DNA from: Leishmania panamensis
Taxonomy: Eukaryota; Euglenozoa; Kinetoplastea; Trypanosomatida; Trypanosomatidae
Assembly: GCF_000755165.1 (NCBI RefSeq)
Contig: NC_025881.1
Span: 1,336,526 to 1,400,525, forward strand
Reading direction: 5' to 3'
DNA length: 64,000 nt
Shown: piece by piece, positions 39,123 to 49,824 of the stretch
Numbering within the stretch: the stretch's first letter is position 1
How the letters are laid out: every line of letters begins with the position of its first letter
Made by a program: the position numbers and the translations under genes
Notes under the pieces: model-generated
Told to the model about the DNA's origin: nothing
What the model saw: the letters and a program-made list of their open reading frames with translations, nothing else
Database searches by the model: none

Positions 39123-40151
39123 TCAGAGGTACTTGCCGCGCATATTGGAAGGGCCGGCATCGCGCTGGTGACGAGTATGCCAGGGGCGCCAGTACGGGTC
39201 ATACAAGTCGTGTGTCCGCTGGGCTGCATAGGGCCGATAAATTACGTAGCCCATGTACAAACCTGCGGCCGCCCCGAAGCCGGTAGAGAGTGACAGTAGT
39301 GCGCGCACCCCCCACGGAGTGAGCTGTTTGTAGTTGAAGCAAACGTATGCCGTTCCGCCGAGAAAGCCCGAGCAGAGGCTCGCGTTCAGGATGTGCCACC
39401 ACGTGCGATGCGGCGAGGAAACATCACCTGTCCAGAGCATCATAAACAAGCTCGTCAAGGCGTCGCCAACCGGCATGCCGATGGTGCCCATCAGGGCTAC
39501 CACACCGCTTTTGGCCACCGACGTCGTTATCTCGTGGAATGCGATGCCACCAAGCGTGACGCCGTTCAACTTTGCGTATGTCTTGTCCATGGTGCGGTAC
39601 AGGTAGGCAGTCCGGCCGGCACCAAAGCAAAACCCCGCTGTCGTGCACACGCGCAAGTAGTAGACGAGACAAACCGACGGCTGATCAATCATCAAGTCCA
39701 GCCAGTGAATCTTCAGCTTCTCTCGCATCTCCTTCTGCTCCGTCCTCCACTGCTGGTAGCGTCGATCATTGGCGTAGTCATACCGCTGCAGAAACGACCT
39801 CTGCGCCTCACGAGCCTTCATGTGCACGTCAGCCTGGCGGAACTCATTTTCAAACCGATTCACAAGCGTGTCGATGGACTCAACGTCCATCGTTGAAGCT
39901 CGGCCATCACCATGGCGTCGTATCTTCTGCTCATCACGCATTCGATCAAACTGTGAGTACGGGACGCCACTGTCACCGTAGCCTCGGTCCTTGCCGGTGG
40001 CCGCGTTCTCAAACGACTCCGTATCCATAAGACTGCGAGAAAGCGGCACCTTCGCATCACTACCGCCAACGTCGCTCGAGTGGGATGGCGAGGCGTCGCT
40101 AGCGGAGGTAAACGGCTGGCGGCTGCGCTGAAACGGCCACCATGATAGCAT
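39123..40151 (-). CDS. Four-span membrane protein, possibly mitochondrial Tim17/22/23-like
   Basis: 342 residues. The first 150 residues are hydrophilic: a Ser-rich start (MLSWWPFQRSRQPFTSASDA) then a charged helical region (NRFENEFRQADVHMKAREAQ). Four hydrophobic stretches follow at about 158-182, 195-242, 252-275 and 280-305, rich in Gly and small residues with GxxxG spacing (FGAGRTAYL, GVTLGGIAF, GFLGGTAYV, GFGAAAGLYMG). Small-residue packing of four helices recalls the Tim17/22/23 fold, and trypanosomes have lineage-specific TIM subunits, but no diagnostic motif was found. The Arg/Ser-rich N-terminus would fit mitochondrial import. Called hypothetical with that suggestion only. Confidence 0.75.
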   Translation of the reverse strand: MLSWWPFQRSRQPFTSASDASPSHSSDVGGSDAKVPLSRSLMDTESFENAATGKDRGYGDSGVPYSQFDRMRDEQKIRRHGDGRASTMDVESIDTLVNRFENEFRQADVHMKAREAQRSFLQRYDYANDRRYQQWRTEQKEMREKLKIHWLDLMIDQPSVCLVYYLRVCTTAGFCFGAGRTAYLYRTMDKTYAKLNGVTLGGIAFHEITTSVAKSGVVALMGTIGMPVGDALTSLFMMLWTGDVSSPHRTWWHILNASLCSGFLGGTAYVCFNYKQLTPWGVRALLSLSTGFGAAAGLYMGYVIYRPYAAQRTHDLYDPYWRPWHTRHQRDAGPSNMRGKYL

Positions 40152-42135
40152 TGCGTCACCCGAAAACCCGTGAAGAACGACAGCGAAGAAATATGAGAAT
40201 CTCCTACTGGCGGCAAGTCGTGTAACGCTATAAGCGCGTTGGTGATGAGGTGAAAGTCAATAGTAGGTGAAGTGGCTTAGCGTTTGGAAAAAAAAAGTGA
40301 AACCCCCAAGAATACCCGCCAGAGGCGTTGAGAGTGGCAAAGAGGTGGAGGTGAAGCAGGGGTGCTGTAGGAAAGAGATCCCGCTTCAGAAGCGTTGCCT
40401 TCTTACTTTGTGCTCGAAGCTTTTCTGTCTTCAGGGAGAAACTATCGTACAGAGAAAGTCCCTATGTGCTGCGCCTGAGACGTTCGTTGGTCAATGCAGA
40501 CGCCAAAGAGAAGACACATCGAACAAAAATGTGAGGGGAGAGCGATAAAGGGGGGAAACACGAGGCGCCCGAAAATAAAATCGAATTAGGGAAGACGTGG
40601 GAGGAGGAAGTGGCGGAGTAGAAGTTGAGTGAGTAAGTGAGGAATGCACACAAAGTTGAGCGACCGTCCATTTTGTCCGGTATCGTAGCTCTCCCCCGCC
40701 ACTTTCTTCCAGCATAGCCCGAGGAAGAGGAATACAGAGCCTGAGAGCCTACCGAGGAGGAAAGGAGAGGGCAAGTCTGCCTTGTGCCCACATCCAGCTT
40801 CGTATGTATCCCCACGAGTACTGGAGACTTTTCGGTGGCCACATGCAAACAGAGTTGCATGAGCGTTTTTTTTTTTTTGCTTTCCATCATAGAGACGCAT
40901 GAAAGCGTGAAGCGCTAGCCTCGTCTCTCTTTAATTTGCAGAAGCCGTGTTCACACCCTTGAGTGCATTTTCTGCTGGCGCTGTTTGGGAGAGATGTATT
41001 CTGGGCAATTTGTGCGATTCCTTTTCCATTCGCTGCGGTTCTGAGAGAAAAGGCGGGGTATATGGGGCCTTTGCCCCTGCTACCCTGGCCCTCTCCCTTA
41101 CCACTGACTCGGCCACTGCGTGCTCCTCTGTCGGCCCCAGAGAACAGGGGGATAGACACATGCAGCGACTTACCTCTTCCTGCGGCAAAAACGATGTCGA
41201 TCCCGCTCGCACTCCGCACATCGACACACTGAGCCGACAGTACGACACCCAACACACAACTGCGCGTACGCACAAGACGCACAAGAGAAGGAAAGAGGCG
41301 GAGAAACAACGAGCGTACAGAGTCTAACACATATACATAGAGTGAAAGGAGAGCCTGAGAAAGAGGATAGAGAAGAAGAGGAGGAGGAGGAGGGGGTGAA
41401 AATGGCAAAGACGGAAGAAAAACAAAAGGCAAGACCGTACAGGATGACGAGAAGACAACACTGCTGTTGATCAAAGACGCGCATGCACCAACACACGCAT
41501 ACACACACACACACAAAGAGAGACACGGACACAAGCAGACCCATAAATACCTGCACGCCCACACGCACACTACGGGAAAGGGTAGAAGTAAAACGAAGAA
41601 AACAAAACAAAAAAACAGACAATGACGCACAGCAGGGAGGGCTGTGGCTATACAGATGGCACAACGACGAGGCACAGAAGAGCGTGTTCCCATCACCAGA
41701 ACAGGCAGAGAAACAAAAAGGCAAAAAGCGAAGCAAGCGCTAACGGAGAACAAGGCAGGAGAGAAGAAACATCGAAAGCGGAAAGGGAGGAGAAAAAAAA
41801 ACAGGCAAGTAAACGATGCTCGTCAACGGGTGTGCGCATATGCAAAGAAACACACAGGTGGAGGGAGGAGTACAACGCATCGACTACACCAATGGTAGTA
41901 AGGGCGGGAAGAAAACCAAAACGCGCGCAGCATTCGTGCCCAATCCAGAGACTTGTGAGGCAGTGCTCCAGTCCTAATCAGAAATGAGGAAATAAGTGGA
42001 ACACAGAGCACAGCGAAGACGACAAGCAGAAGAGGGACGCCTGCACAAATGGGAAGAACGGCACTTCTACTCAATTTGTGCTTGTTTTTTTTCTTTGTTC
42101 TTCTTTGATCCCTCTCTTTACCTCCGCGTGTCACC
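40152..42135. other. Intergenic spacer between coiled-coil and four-span protein genes
   Basis: About 2 kb without a supportable gene. Minus-strand hydrophobic Cys/Val/Ser-rich open frames at 40887-41753 are translations of pyrimidine-rich RNA and a CA/GT microsatellite (41497-41516). A T run lies near 40867-40880. Confidence 0.5.
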
Positions 42136-43512
42136 TCATTTGCTGAGATTTGATGCGGGCTTGCGAATGTGCGTCGGCGGCGCTGTCTTGGAGAGAGTGG
42201 CGCGCATCTCACTGTTCAATGCACGTAGGTCCTCGATTTGGCGAGTCAGATTGTTCTCCTCGGCGTCGAAGTTGCGCTTTGCGGCTCGTACGGCGGTCTC
42301 GCCTGACATCTGCATGCTGTCGTCCAAGAGGACAAATTCATTGTGCTTGCCAATGTACTGCGCCATCTTCGTCTCCATCGATTGCACAACGCTCTCCTTC
42401 TCCAGCACGAGCATGTTCTTGCGCGCTACGCTGGTGCGCATCATCTCGTTGTTCTTGTAGAGGAGGCGAAAGGTGTCCACTGGAATGCATTCAGCTTGAG
42501 GCAGTACCGCTGCCACGTCCTCCGGCTCCTCACGAGAGGCGGACGGCACCAACGCCGACTTGGCAACGTTGCGTTCAAATTCGCGCGCCAGTCGCATCTC
42601 ATTCAGCGACTTTGTCACTGTATTCAAGCGCCGCTGCAGCTGCTGCTCACGTGCAATTTGCGCCTTGATGACGTTGTCCTGACGGCGGCAGGCCATCTTC
42701 ATATCTTGTACGGCGTCGGAGAGGAACTCGCGATCGCTCTCCATACACGCCACACTCCTGTCGACTAGGGTTGATTCGCTTTCTGTCCTCACAACCAGCT
42801 GCAGCTTCTGGTTGTCCGTCGCCATGCGTTGCGCCTTTGCCTGCATCTCGCTGCACTCTTTCTCGCGTACCCGGCAGTCGTTGCGCAGCTGCATGTACTC
42901 CGTGCGACGCTCCTCGTTCTCCAGTATCTTCGCGCTCAGCGCGAGCACCACCTTCTCCAGCTTCGCAATAGTTGCTTTGCTGCTCTTGATTTCAGAGCGC
43001 AAAGACGCCTCCACAAGTGCCATGTCGTGGATATCCGCCCGCTCGCGCTCAATCTGGGAGAACTGCACATCACGCTTGCCGCCGTACCAGCCCGTTATGG
43101 TCATTACCGTGTCCAGCTCTTTCTTCGAGCTTGCAAGCTTGTTTGCCCGGTCGCGCAGCAGCTTCTCCTGCATGGCATTCTCGCGCGCCAGAAGCTGGTT
43201 GCGGCGACGCACAATCTTGAGCTGGTTCTCCATGCGCACGATGTTGTCCATGGCGTCCTCGGCAGCGATATCCTGTGGCGCAACTGCTGCCTTGTTGTAT
43301 TGCTGAATCTGGTGGCTCACATCATCGTTTCGGTTCTGTTGCTCAACCGTCTCCAGTTCGGTGCCGAGAGAGTCCAGCCGAGCCGCGTACTGTTCAATCG
43401 CCTGCGTCATGCGCTGCAACTCCCGCTGCGCCACAGGATCCATCGTGGCAATCTCCATCTTCACCTCCTTGTGAGGGGAGGAGGAGGGGGAAGGGGCCTG
43501 AAGAGAAACCAC
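42136..43512 (-). CDS. Coiled-coil protein, possibly cytoskeletal or flagellar
   Basis: 458 residues; family not recognised. Heptad-rich, Glu/Lys/Arg/Gln-rich helices cover about residues 25-330 and 350-445 (for example MENQLKIVRRRNQLLAREN, SSKATIAKLEKVVLALSAK, REQQLQRRLNTVTKSLNEM). A short break with Pro/Glu (SREEPEDVAAVLP) lies near 325-340. No globular domain, signal peptide or membrane span is seen. The tail is short and basic. Such proteins in trypanosomatids are often axonemal, basal-body or paraflagellar. Met19 or Met24 are alternative starts. The neighbouring upstream gene is an Sfi1-like protein, also cytoskeletal by family, which fits but does not prove a related role. Confidence 0.82.
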   Translation of the reverse strand: MVSLQAPSPSSSPHKEVKMEIATMDPVAQRELQRMTQAIEQYAARLDSLGTELETVEQQNRNDDVSHQIQQYNKAAVAPQDIAAEDAMDNIVRMENQLKIVRRRNQLLARENAMQEKLLRDRANKLASSKKELDTVMTITGWYGGKRDVQFSQIERERADIHDMALVEASLRSEIKSSKATIAKLEKVVLALSAKILENEERRTEYMQLRNDCRVREKECSEMQAKAQRMATDNQKLQLVVRTESESTLVDRSVACMESDREFLSDAVQDMKMACRRQDNVIKAQIAREQQLQRRLNTVTKSLNEMRLAREFERNVAKSALVPSASREEPEDVAAVLPQAECIPVDTFRLLYKNNEMMRTSVARKNMLVLEKESVVQSMETKMAQYIGKHNEFVLLDDSMQMSGETAVRAAKRNFDAEENNLTRQIEDLRALNSEMRATLSKTAPPTHIRKPASNLSK

Positions 43513-44661
43513 GGCGTGCGCTTTGTGCTAGTCGATGCTCTTACTCGTGTCTCGGGGATCAATACTCAAAACGCACAAGGGCAGAACCCGCTTGGAGATG
43601 CGAGCAGCAGACAAAGAGGACGACAAGAGCAGCCGTCACGCTTATTAGCTTGTATTTCGCTTTTCTATCGAGTTTAAATTCGCGTTTGACGGAAGAAAGA
43701 AAGAATGACAGAGAAAGCGATCGTTAAAAGGCTTCGCAAAGGGTAAACAGTGATGCGGTGGTGGTAAATCTGGGATGGAGGAGTGGCGGGGGTGAGAGGG
43801 AGAGCAATAGACAAGCAAAGGGGGAGAGGGAGACGAGTGAAAAGACAAGGCGATGCCCGAGAATGGAGAGAAAAGGAGGATCGTCTCTACTGCAGCGAGG
43901 GCGTCGTCGCTGAGTTGTGCGCGGGCGAGCGTGTCTATCATAGGTGAGAGGGCTAGCTTTCGTTTCGCTCCTTCAACGAAAACCCAAGTAGGCACTCGGG
44001 TGTGCACGTGCAGACGAATGGTACACTGGGCTCAGCGCTGAACGGAGAGAAACGTGCTTTAGTCGAGTACGTTAGTAGTCGTTCGCTTAGCCCTAAGAAG
44101 GGCTGAGACAGAGGCTTTACCACTGTTTGGGTGCCTGGGGGCTCAATAGGCAAGCGATCGTCGTGGCTGGTTGTAATCATCGACAAGCTGCGTGTTTGGC
44201 GCTGCACGGCACGGAAGGAGTCGAGATTGAGTGGTGGAGGATGGGAGGAGTGCCACAGAAATGACAGAAATGTAAGGGGGGTGATGAAAAAGCACACGTA
44301 GGAGAGACACATGCTGGCCTTTGGGGAGGGGGGAGCAGGGCGGTGTGCAGTTGAGTCGGAGAACGCCAACGCGACGAAAGCTTCGGCATTTCGACTACTT
44401 CCACAATAGCTCCTAGCTGCACAGGGTGTGTGGAGGCGGGCAGGAAAGAAAAAGTGATGGATTGAAGAGGTCCTTTGCGCTAAGTAGGCGGCTCCTCGGA
44501 CTTCAGCTCACTGCTACTTGAATCCCCCTCCCTTCATTCTTTTCTCTGTGTTGTTTCTTTGTGATGATCGATTCGCCTTCAGCAGCAGAAAAATGATACA
44601 GCTGCAGCACGTACAACGCCGTGAGACGCACCGCGGGGTCACAACTTCCCCCCTCCCGTCC
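43513..44661. other. Intergenic spacer between Sfi1-like and coiled-coil genes
   Basis: About 1.15 kb with no supportable gene. Contains purine-rich blocks (43790-43890) that would be pyrimidine tracts in RNA. Confidence 0.5.
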
Positions 44662-47190
44662 TCACACAAGCAGCGGCATGGCAGGGAAGGAACGATCCTT
44701 GCTGAGGTTCTTTGCCCAGGGCAGTGCTGGACCAAAGGTGCGCCGACGCCATACATCGAAGCAACGCCGGCTCAGTCGCTCCCGCCGCAGCTGCATCAGA
44801 ATGTCCCACGCGAGGTGAGCTCGACGCCGCTCCGCAGCACGAAAGCGCCACCGCCGAAAGCAGCCGAGTACAAGTGCTGTTTCACTGATCGTATCCGCCA
44901 CATAGAGGTGTGTGCGCATCTGTACGCGCGTCTGCGCATGGTGGTGCCACTGTTGCAGCAAACTGCGCTTTCGCGTGCACTGCAGAGCCCTGGCTGCTCG
45001 CCGCAGCACCGCCCGTTCCCGCCAACGCTCGAAGCAGCCTTGCAGCAGCTGCACTCGATGCCTCAGGCGCGCTGTGAGACGGCTTCGCCAGCGTCGGAGT
45101 GCGCGGCAAGAGAGCTGATATATATGCAATTTCGACGCCACTGCAGCCGTCTGGCAATACTGCGTGGCCACCACCCAGTGAAACAGAACTTGCTGCTTTC
45201 GCTGCCGGCGCGCTCGAAGAGCAGCGAGGGCCTGCAGCCATCGGCACACGGCGTACGCGTACACGCACTGGAGATGAAAACGATCCGCTCGACGAGCTTG
45301 CCCGCGAATGCGCCAGCGATTAAAGCACTTGCGGAGCTGAGCCGCGCGTGCAATGAAACCCGCTGCGCTGGTCTTGTACTTGAAAACTCCTCTCTGCTTA
45401 ACAGCAACAATGTACACACGAAGCGGGGTTCGCGATTGCCCCTCCATGACGCTGCTGGCTGCATCCACGCTCTGTGCAACGGATGCAGAGCGCTGCCGCT
45501 GATGCTCGGGGCAGCTGCGGTGGTGCTGTAGGGCCACACGTCGCGCACACCTGCATACCCGTCGTATGACATTGGCGCGCATCTGCTGGTTATAGTGCCA
45601 CACAGCCAGATGCGCCACCAGCCGCCATTCCGTCCGTTGTCTCCACGCCAAAAAGAGGCGTCGTAAGAGCAATCGAGGTCCAACCGCGGTCACCACCACA
45701 GCGCTCTTGCCGGATACATGTGGTCTTCCCTGCAGAAGCGCTAGCACCTCTGAATCCCCACCATGTCCCTCAAGCAGTGCTTGGACGTGGTGCCGCCGCT
45801 GCCGAGATGCGGCGAACTGACTAGCAGCCTCATAAAGCGCGATGCGCTCACGATGCCAGGTGAAGGCTCGGAGCCAGTGCTGGAAACAGCGCTGACGTTG
45901 TGCTTGCTGACACGCGTCAAAGGCTCGACTTCGTTGCTGCAATAGCCACCTCCACGAGGACAGGACGATGTGTAGCGCCTTTCGGCTCCGCACATAACGC
46001 TGCCAATGCAGGATTATGCTCATCAGAAGAGAGATGCGCCAGCGTCGCTGCATTGCCGCCGCGCTGCTCCACCGCCGCAGCAAGCGTCGTTGGACGTAGT
46101 AGCGATAACGCACGTCGGCACCCACACGGAGAACCCGCCGTTTGCACACCTCAAGGTGTAGTTGACGAAGAAATACAGTTGCGATGGCGCGGTCCTTCGC
46201 GACGCGGAGAATGATCAGCGATACAGACGATCGCACAAGCTCTGCCTCGCTGTCAACAGGGTCTGTCATCGGTACGCCCACGCGACTACCTATGGAGGTC
46301 AAGGTGGCTCTGCCGCTCCGAGATGCGACCGCTGCGAAGCTTGCCAAGCTGGAAACCCGTTGCAGCGCTTTACGTCGAGTCGAGGTCGGTGAGGATGAGG
46401 GAATCCTTGCGACGACTGTAGCTTCAGTTGTTCTGGGGGGCAGGCGGTGCTGCATCCACACTCGCTGCTTTTCAAAGAGACCAGCATGGTGTGCCGCGAA
46501 CAAAGCGCCAGAGAGGTTTCGCGCAAAATGGTCGGGCGTGCCCTGCAGCGCTGGTGTTGTGGGGTAGCGATCGGGTGGAAGAAATGGTCTGTCATGCACA
46601 AGCGCTGTCAACCCGGAATAGCCCATGGAACTGTGGTGCACTTCTGTAGAGACTGAGGCACCTCGCTGTGTGCCTGGAGATACCTTGTGCGCTGATGCAG
46701 TGGCGGACCTCCTGCGGAGCTTTGCGTCGCGAGTGCTGGGTTTCTGAGTCAGCACATGCCACACAGCCTTCCGGGTCAGCACATCCAGCCGGTGCACATC
46801 ACGCACGGCTTCCTCCACGGACTCCTCTAACAACCGCAGAGAGACATGTTTGTCACCGACGAAAAAGTTGCGTGCCGAATTAGAGGTGAAACTTGGTGGA
46901 AAGGTAGTCCCTTCGCAGTGTATGACACGTTCGATGGACGCACTGCTGTAACTGCTGTTGTTATGAGAGGACTCACTCCGCTCCACATCTTGTGTGAGAA
47001 CAGTACGTTCTACAGAGTCAGCGACGAGACCGTGAGGCTGTGCATCGTCCCCAGCCCTCGGAGAGGTAAAAGGAGCTGAAAACGGCCATGGAGACGGCCT
47101 GAACTGTCGTTGCTCCTCTGACAGAGCCTTTGCAGGTTCCGCATCATCGTCCTCGTAGAAGTTGCGAATGCGCACATGCAGGTGTCGCAT
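44662..47190 (-). CDS. Sfi1-like centrin-binding repeat protein
   Basis: 842 residues. A Ser/Thr/Arg-rich N-terminal third (about 1-330) precedes about a dozen repeats built around a Trp, spaced roughly 25-45 residues apart: LLRRWSSAA, ILHWQRYV, CFQHWLRAF, LFLAWRQRT, CFNRWRIRG, VCRWLQALA, LFHWVVATQ, ALRRWRSRL, CFERWRERA, LLQQWHHHA, CFRRWRFRA, CFDVWRRRT. This pattern of hydrophobic, then W, then basic residues is the Sfi1 repeat, which forms a long helix binding one centrin per repeat at spindle-pole bodies or basal bodies. Very high Arg and His content and absence of acidic residues between repeats are consistent. Basal body or bilobe location is inferred from the family. Confidence 0.85.
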   Translation of the reverse strand: MRHLHVRIRNFYEDDDAEPAKALSEEQRQFRPSPWPFSAPFTSPRAGDDAQPHGLVADSVERTVLTQDVERSESSHNNSSYSSASIERVIHCEGTTFPPSFTSNSARNFFVGDKHVSLRLLEESVEEAVRDVHRLDVLTRKAVWHVLTQKPSTRDAKLRRRSATASAHKVSPGTQRGASVSTEVHHSSMGYSGLTALVHDRPFLPPDRYPTTPALQGTPDHFARNLSGALFAAHHAGLFEKQRVWMQHRLPPRTTEATVVARIPSSSPTSTRRKALQRVSSLASFAAVASRSGRATLTSIGSRVGVPMTDPVDSEAELVRSSVSLIILRVAKDRAIATVFLRQLHLEVCKRRVLRVGADVRYRYYVQRRLLRRWSSAAAMQRRWRISLLMSIILHWQRYVRSRKALHIVLSSWRWLLQQRSRAFDACQQAQRQRCFQHWLRAFTWHRERIALYEAASQFAASRQRRHHVQALLEGHGGDSEVLALLQGRPHVSGKSAVVVTAVGPRLLLRRLFLAWRQRTEWRLVAHLAVWHYNQQMRANVIRRVCRCARRVALQHHRSCPEHQRQRSASVAQSVDAASSVMEGQSRTPLRVYIVAVKQRGVFKYKTSAAGFIARAAQLRKCFNRWRIRGQARRADRFHLQCVYAYAVCRWLQALAALRARRQRKQQVLFHWVVATQYCQTAAVASKLHIYQLSCRALRRWRSRLTARLRHRVQLLQGCFERWRERAVLRRAARALQCTRKRSLLQQWHHHAQTRVQMRTHLYVADTISETALVLGCFRRWRFRAAERRRAHLAWDILMQLRRERLSRRCFDVWRRRTFGPALPWAKNLSKDRSFPAMPLLV

Positions 47191-48240
47191 TGTGGCGGAA
47201 CGCCAATGAAACCCAGTATATGTACGTGTGTGGGCAGTACTGCTTCCAGCCGCTGCTGCTCACCCCTCACTACCCATCCAAGCGCTCGTGTGTCACCCGT
47301 GCTATGAGTCTGTGTATTTGAATCTCGTTTCGTGGCGGCCTTGCTCTTTTCGTTCTCGTATTGAGTCATCTATGGCATCGAGATAGCCAGAATCTATAAA
47401 GCACGGAGTAAGTGCGTCGAGTTGACAGCTGAGGAGCAGGTGGGGGAGACAAGAGCAACCAAACAAACGCAGCGTCATTGACGTACCGAGAGAAATAGTC
47501 CCTGTGTGACGCTACTGGTTTGGAGAACTCGAAATGCGCCTTCGCTTGCTGCCCACGACACAGTACGTCGACACGGTCCTCCTCCCATGGTGGGGGTATG
47601 GGATGCGTGATGTGTGCACGCGTTTGTGTTTGTGTTCGAGTTGAAGAGAACCAAAAGTAGAAGAACTGCGGGGAGAGCAGAAGAGGGGGAGAAGCAGGAC
47701 GACGACTGCGCGCGCTACAGCACGAGGAGGCGAAGCAAAGAAATGCACGTCACCCACCCGGATTTGACGATAACCGAAAGCGGCATACCACCACAATACC
47801 GAGAAGAAACGAAACAGCGAATGTACCCGCTGAATGATGCAACGGAAGAAAGATGCGTATGTACGCACAGTACAGGACTATTGCTGCTAGAATAGTCCCT
47901 CCCTTCGAAACGGTTTCCTCTTTCGTAGCCGCTCCATGGCTTCACGAAGAGAGAGGCGAAAAAAAAAACACCACAACCACCCACCCGGAACCATGTAGAG
48001 GGAAAAGGGCATGGGACTGATCACATGCCGCTCGCTAGAAAAGAAGCAGTGTAACAAGCCACGGAGAAGAAATGATGACAAGATTATATGGAAATACATA
48101 ACTTGCCTGGACAGTCATTTGACGGCACCCAAGCGCAACGCACTTCACAACTACTCATCACTACTACCACGGATGCATAACGTAGAGTGCCTCTCACTCG
48201 TTGAACCCTCGCCCTCTCCATTTACTCGCCCTCGAGCGTT
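47191..48240. other. Intergenic spacer upstream of the Sfi1-like gene
   Basis: About 1.05 kb with no supportable gene. Contains an A run near 47960-47970 and purine-rich stretches. Confidence 0.5.
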
Positions 48241-49407
48241 TCATTCGACGTAAAGCGGCGGAAAGACAACAGGGGATGCAAAATGGACCTCTTGCGGCAT
48301 TGTGCGCCACCCGCGAATCCACGATGGTGCCATAAGATGCGGCCGCGCGTTCTCCGCTACCACGTTGATGCGGTAAACGACCTCGCTCTGGGGCGTCATG
48401 TTGCTCCCGAACGCCATCATCAAGTGGGGATCGACCACCATGACGGTTCCCGGGCCAATTATGGGGGTAGTCGCGGTACTGCCTGACGTGGCCGCTCCTG
48501 CGAGGAGCGATTGGCCTACCACCGATGAATCAAATTGAAAGCGGCGCAGTTGATCGCGTATGTCAGCCTCCATGGGGGCAAAGGGGCGCCACAATCGCTC
48601 GGGACGCACTGAGTGAAGGTACTGGCGGCGTACCACGTGTTGGGAGTGGCGCATTACAAAGGGCGGGAGACACAGAGGAGTGGGGGTGTAAGTGAAGAGC
48701 ACCATCGAGACCGCTGTCGCCTCACCGCCACCCTTACTGACGCGTGCGTTCGTGCGGATGCCAATCGTAGGAGCAAGGCAGTGGTAGCCAACAGGGTTGC
48801 CGTACGCCTCGCGCAACAGGGGTACATCACCAAATATGACGGGACGTGCCACACCACCCACAAGCTCTGCCAGCTGCGAGAGCGGCTTCACAAACTCCTC
48901 CGTGTCACGAATTACCGCCTCTAGCTGTGGGCTTGTCATCCATGCATTAGCGCGGTACTGGTCGATCGCCATGAGCATCTGCGGGTCTGTCTTGACTGTG
49001 CTCGTACAGCCTCTGCCTGACACCTTCTGCGCCTCCGCGGAGACCATTTCGCTCAGCTTCCACATCTCCTCCCTGTTGAGCTCCGAGACATCGCGGCCAT
49101 TAAGAAAGGCCTTCGCCGCACGCCGCAGCCGCCGCTTATGCCGCCTCATGCCACGGTAGTAGCGTAGGATATACTGCCGCTTCTGCAGGTGCGGCATCAG
49201 ACCGTCGTAAAAGGGGTCTGTGTACTTGGGCTTAGACTTCAAGAGGGAGTGGATGTTGGGCAGGTGCGCGAAGGAGCGGCGGCGCGCCGTGGTGGACGTC
49301 AAGGCCCCAGATCGGATGCGCTCCACCACGGAGTTGGAAAGCACATTTGGAACAATGGCGTAGCCGTGCTCCAAGAAGTGCTGCCGCGCAGCTAACGGCA
49401 ACACCAT
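48241..49407 (-). CDS. Hypothetical protein with PhyH-like N-terminus
   Basis: 388 residues from the ATG at 49405-49407; an in-frame upstream extension to 49506 is open but looks like leader sequence. The start, LAARQHFLEHGYAIVPNVLS, resembles the first strand-helix of phytanoyl-CoA dioxygenase (PhyH)-type oxygenases, where the phrase FxxxGyxxxpnvL is common. A basic segment follows (KRQYILRYYRGMRRHKRRLRRAAK). The C-terminal half has GTVMVVDPHLMMAFGSNMTP, which could be the closing barrel strands, but a clear HxD iron-binding motif was not identified, so activity is doubtful. The basic central block could bind RNA. Function unassigned. Confidence 0.7.
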   Translation of the reverse strand: MVLPLAARQHFLEHGYAIVPNVLSNSVVERIRSGALTSTTARRRSFAHLPNIHSLLKSKPKYTDPFYDGLMPHLQKRQYILRYYRGMRRHKRRLRRAAKAFLNGRDVSELNREEMWKLSEMVSAEAQKVSGRGCTSTVKTDPQMLMAIDQYRANAWMTSPQLEAVIRDTEEFVKPLSQLAELVGGVARPVIFGDVPLLREAYGNPVGYHCLAPTIGIRTNARVSKGGGEATAVSMVLFTYTPTPLCLPPFVMRHSQHVVRRQYLHSVRPERLWRPFAPMEADIRDQLRRFQFDSSVVGQSLLAGAATSGSTATTPIIGPGTVMVVDPHLMMAFGSNMTPQSEVVYRINVVAENARPHLMAPSWIRGWRTMPQEVHFASPVVFPPLYVE

Positions 49408-49824
49408 GTGAAGGTGAAGTACTCCGCCGGGAAGGGGGGGAGTGGAAAGGGGGAGGAACGGGGAACACCTACCGCACCAGCGTGTTGGGTCTACCCTCGA
49501 GAGCAAGACAAGGCAGAGAAAGAGAAGTCGTTAAAGGATGAGAAACAGGTAGAACAGACGCAGTGCTGAAAGGAGGGAGGCGGCTATTGCTCTGAGGGGT
49601 GGAGAAAGACGTGGTGTCCGCCCACTGAGTAACCATGACCACCATGTGCATGCTTGTGCAGGTACACTTGAACTCATTTGCATCCTTTTTTGCGAGTAAA
49701 AACAGCGCCCAGACCTCTTTTCTCCAACTCTAGAAAAGGCTCAGCGGTGGCGATGTCTCATGGGAGAAAGGAGGGAAAAACGAGCTGCCACGCAGGCACG
49801 TGTGCATGTGGAATTGAGTGCAGC
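49408..49824. other. Short intergenic spacer between APC2 and PhyH-like genes
   Basis: No gene is supported; 3' UTR of APC2 and leader of the next gene. Confidence 0.45.

Noticed and set aside
40887..41753. Hydrophobic minus-strand frames resembling multi-span proteins
   Set aside because: Phe/Ser/Leu/Cys/Val runs come from pyrimidine-rich RNA and a CA/GT repeat, with overlapping frames all equally open.
42829..43677. Plus-strand open frame of 282 codons
   Set aside because: Antisense to the coiled-coil gene; Leu/His-rich complement of heptad codons.
44518..45531. Plus-strand open frame of 337 codons
   Set aside because: Antisense shadow of the Sfi1-like gene; its composition mirrors the Arg-rich repeats and it has no motif of its own.
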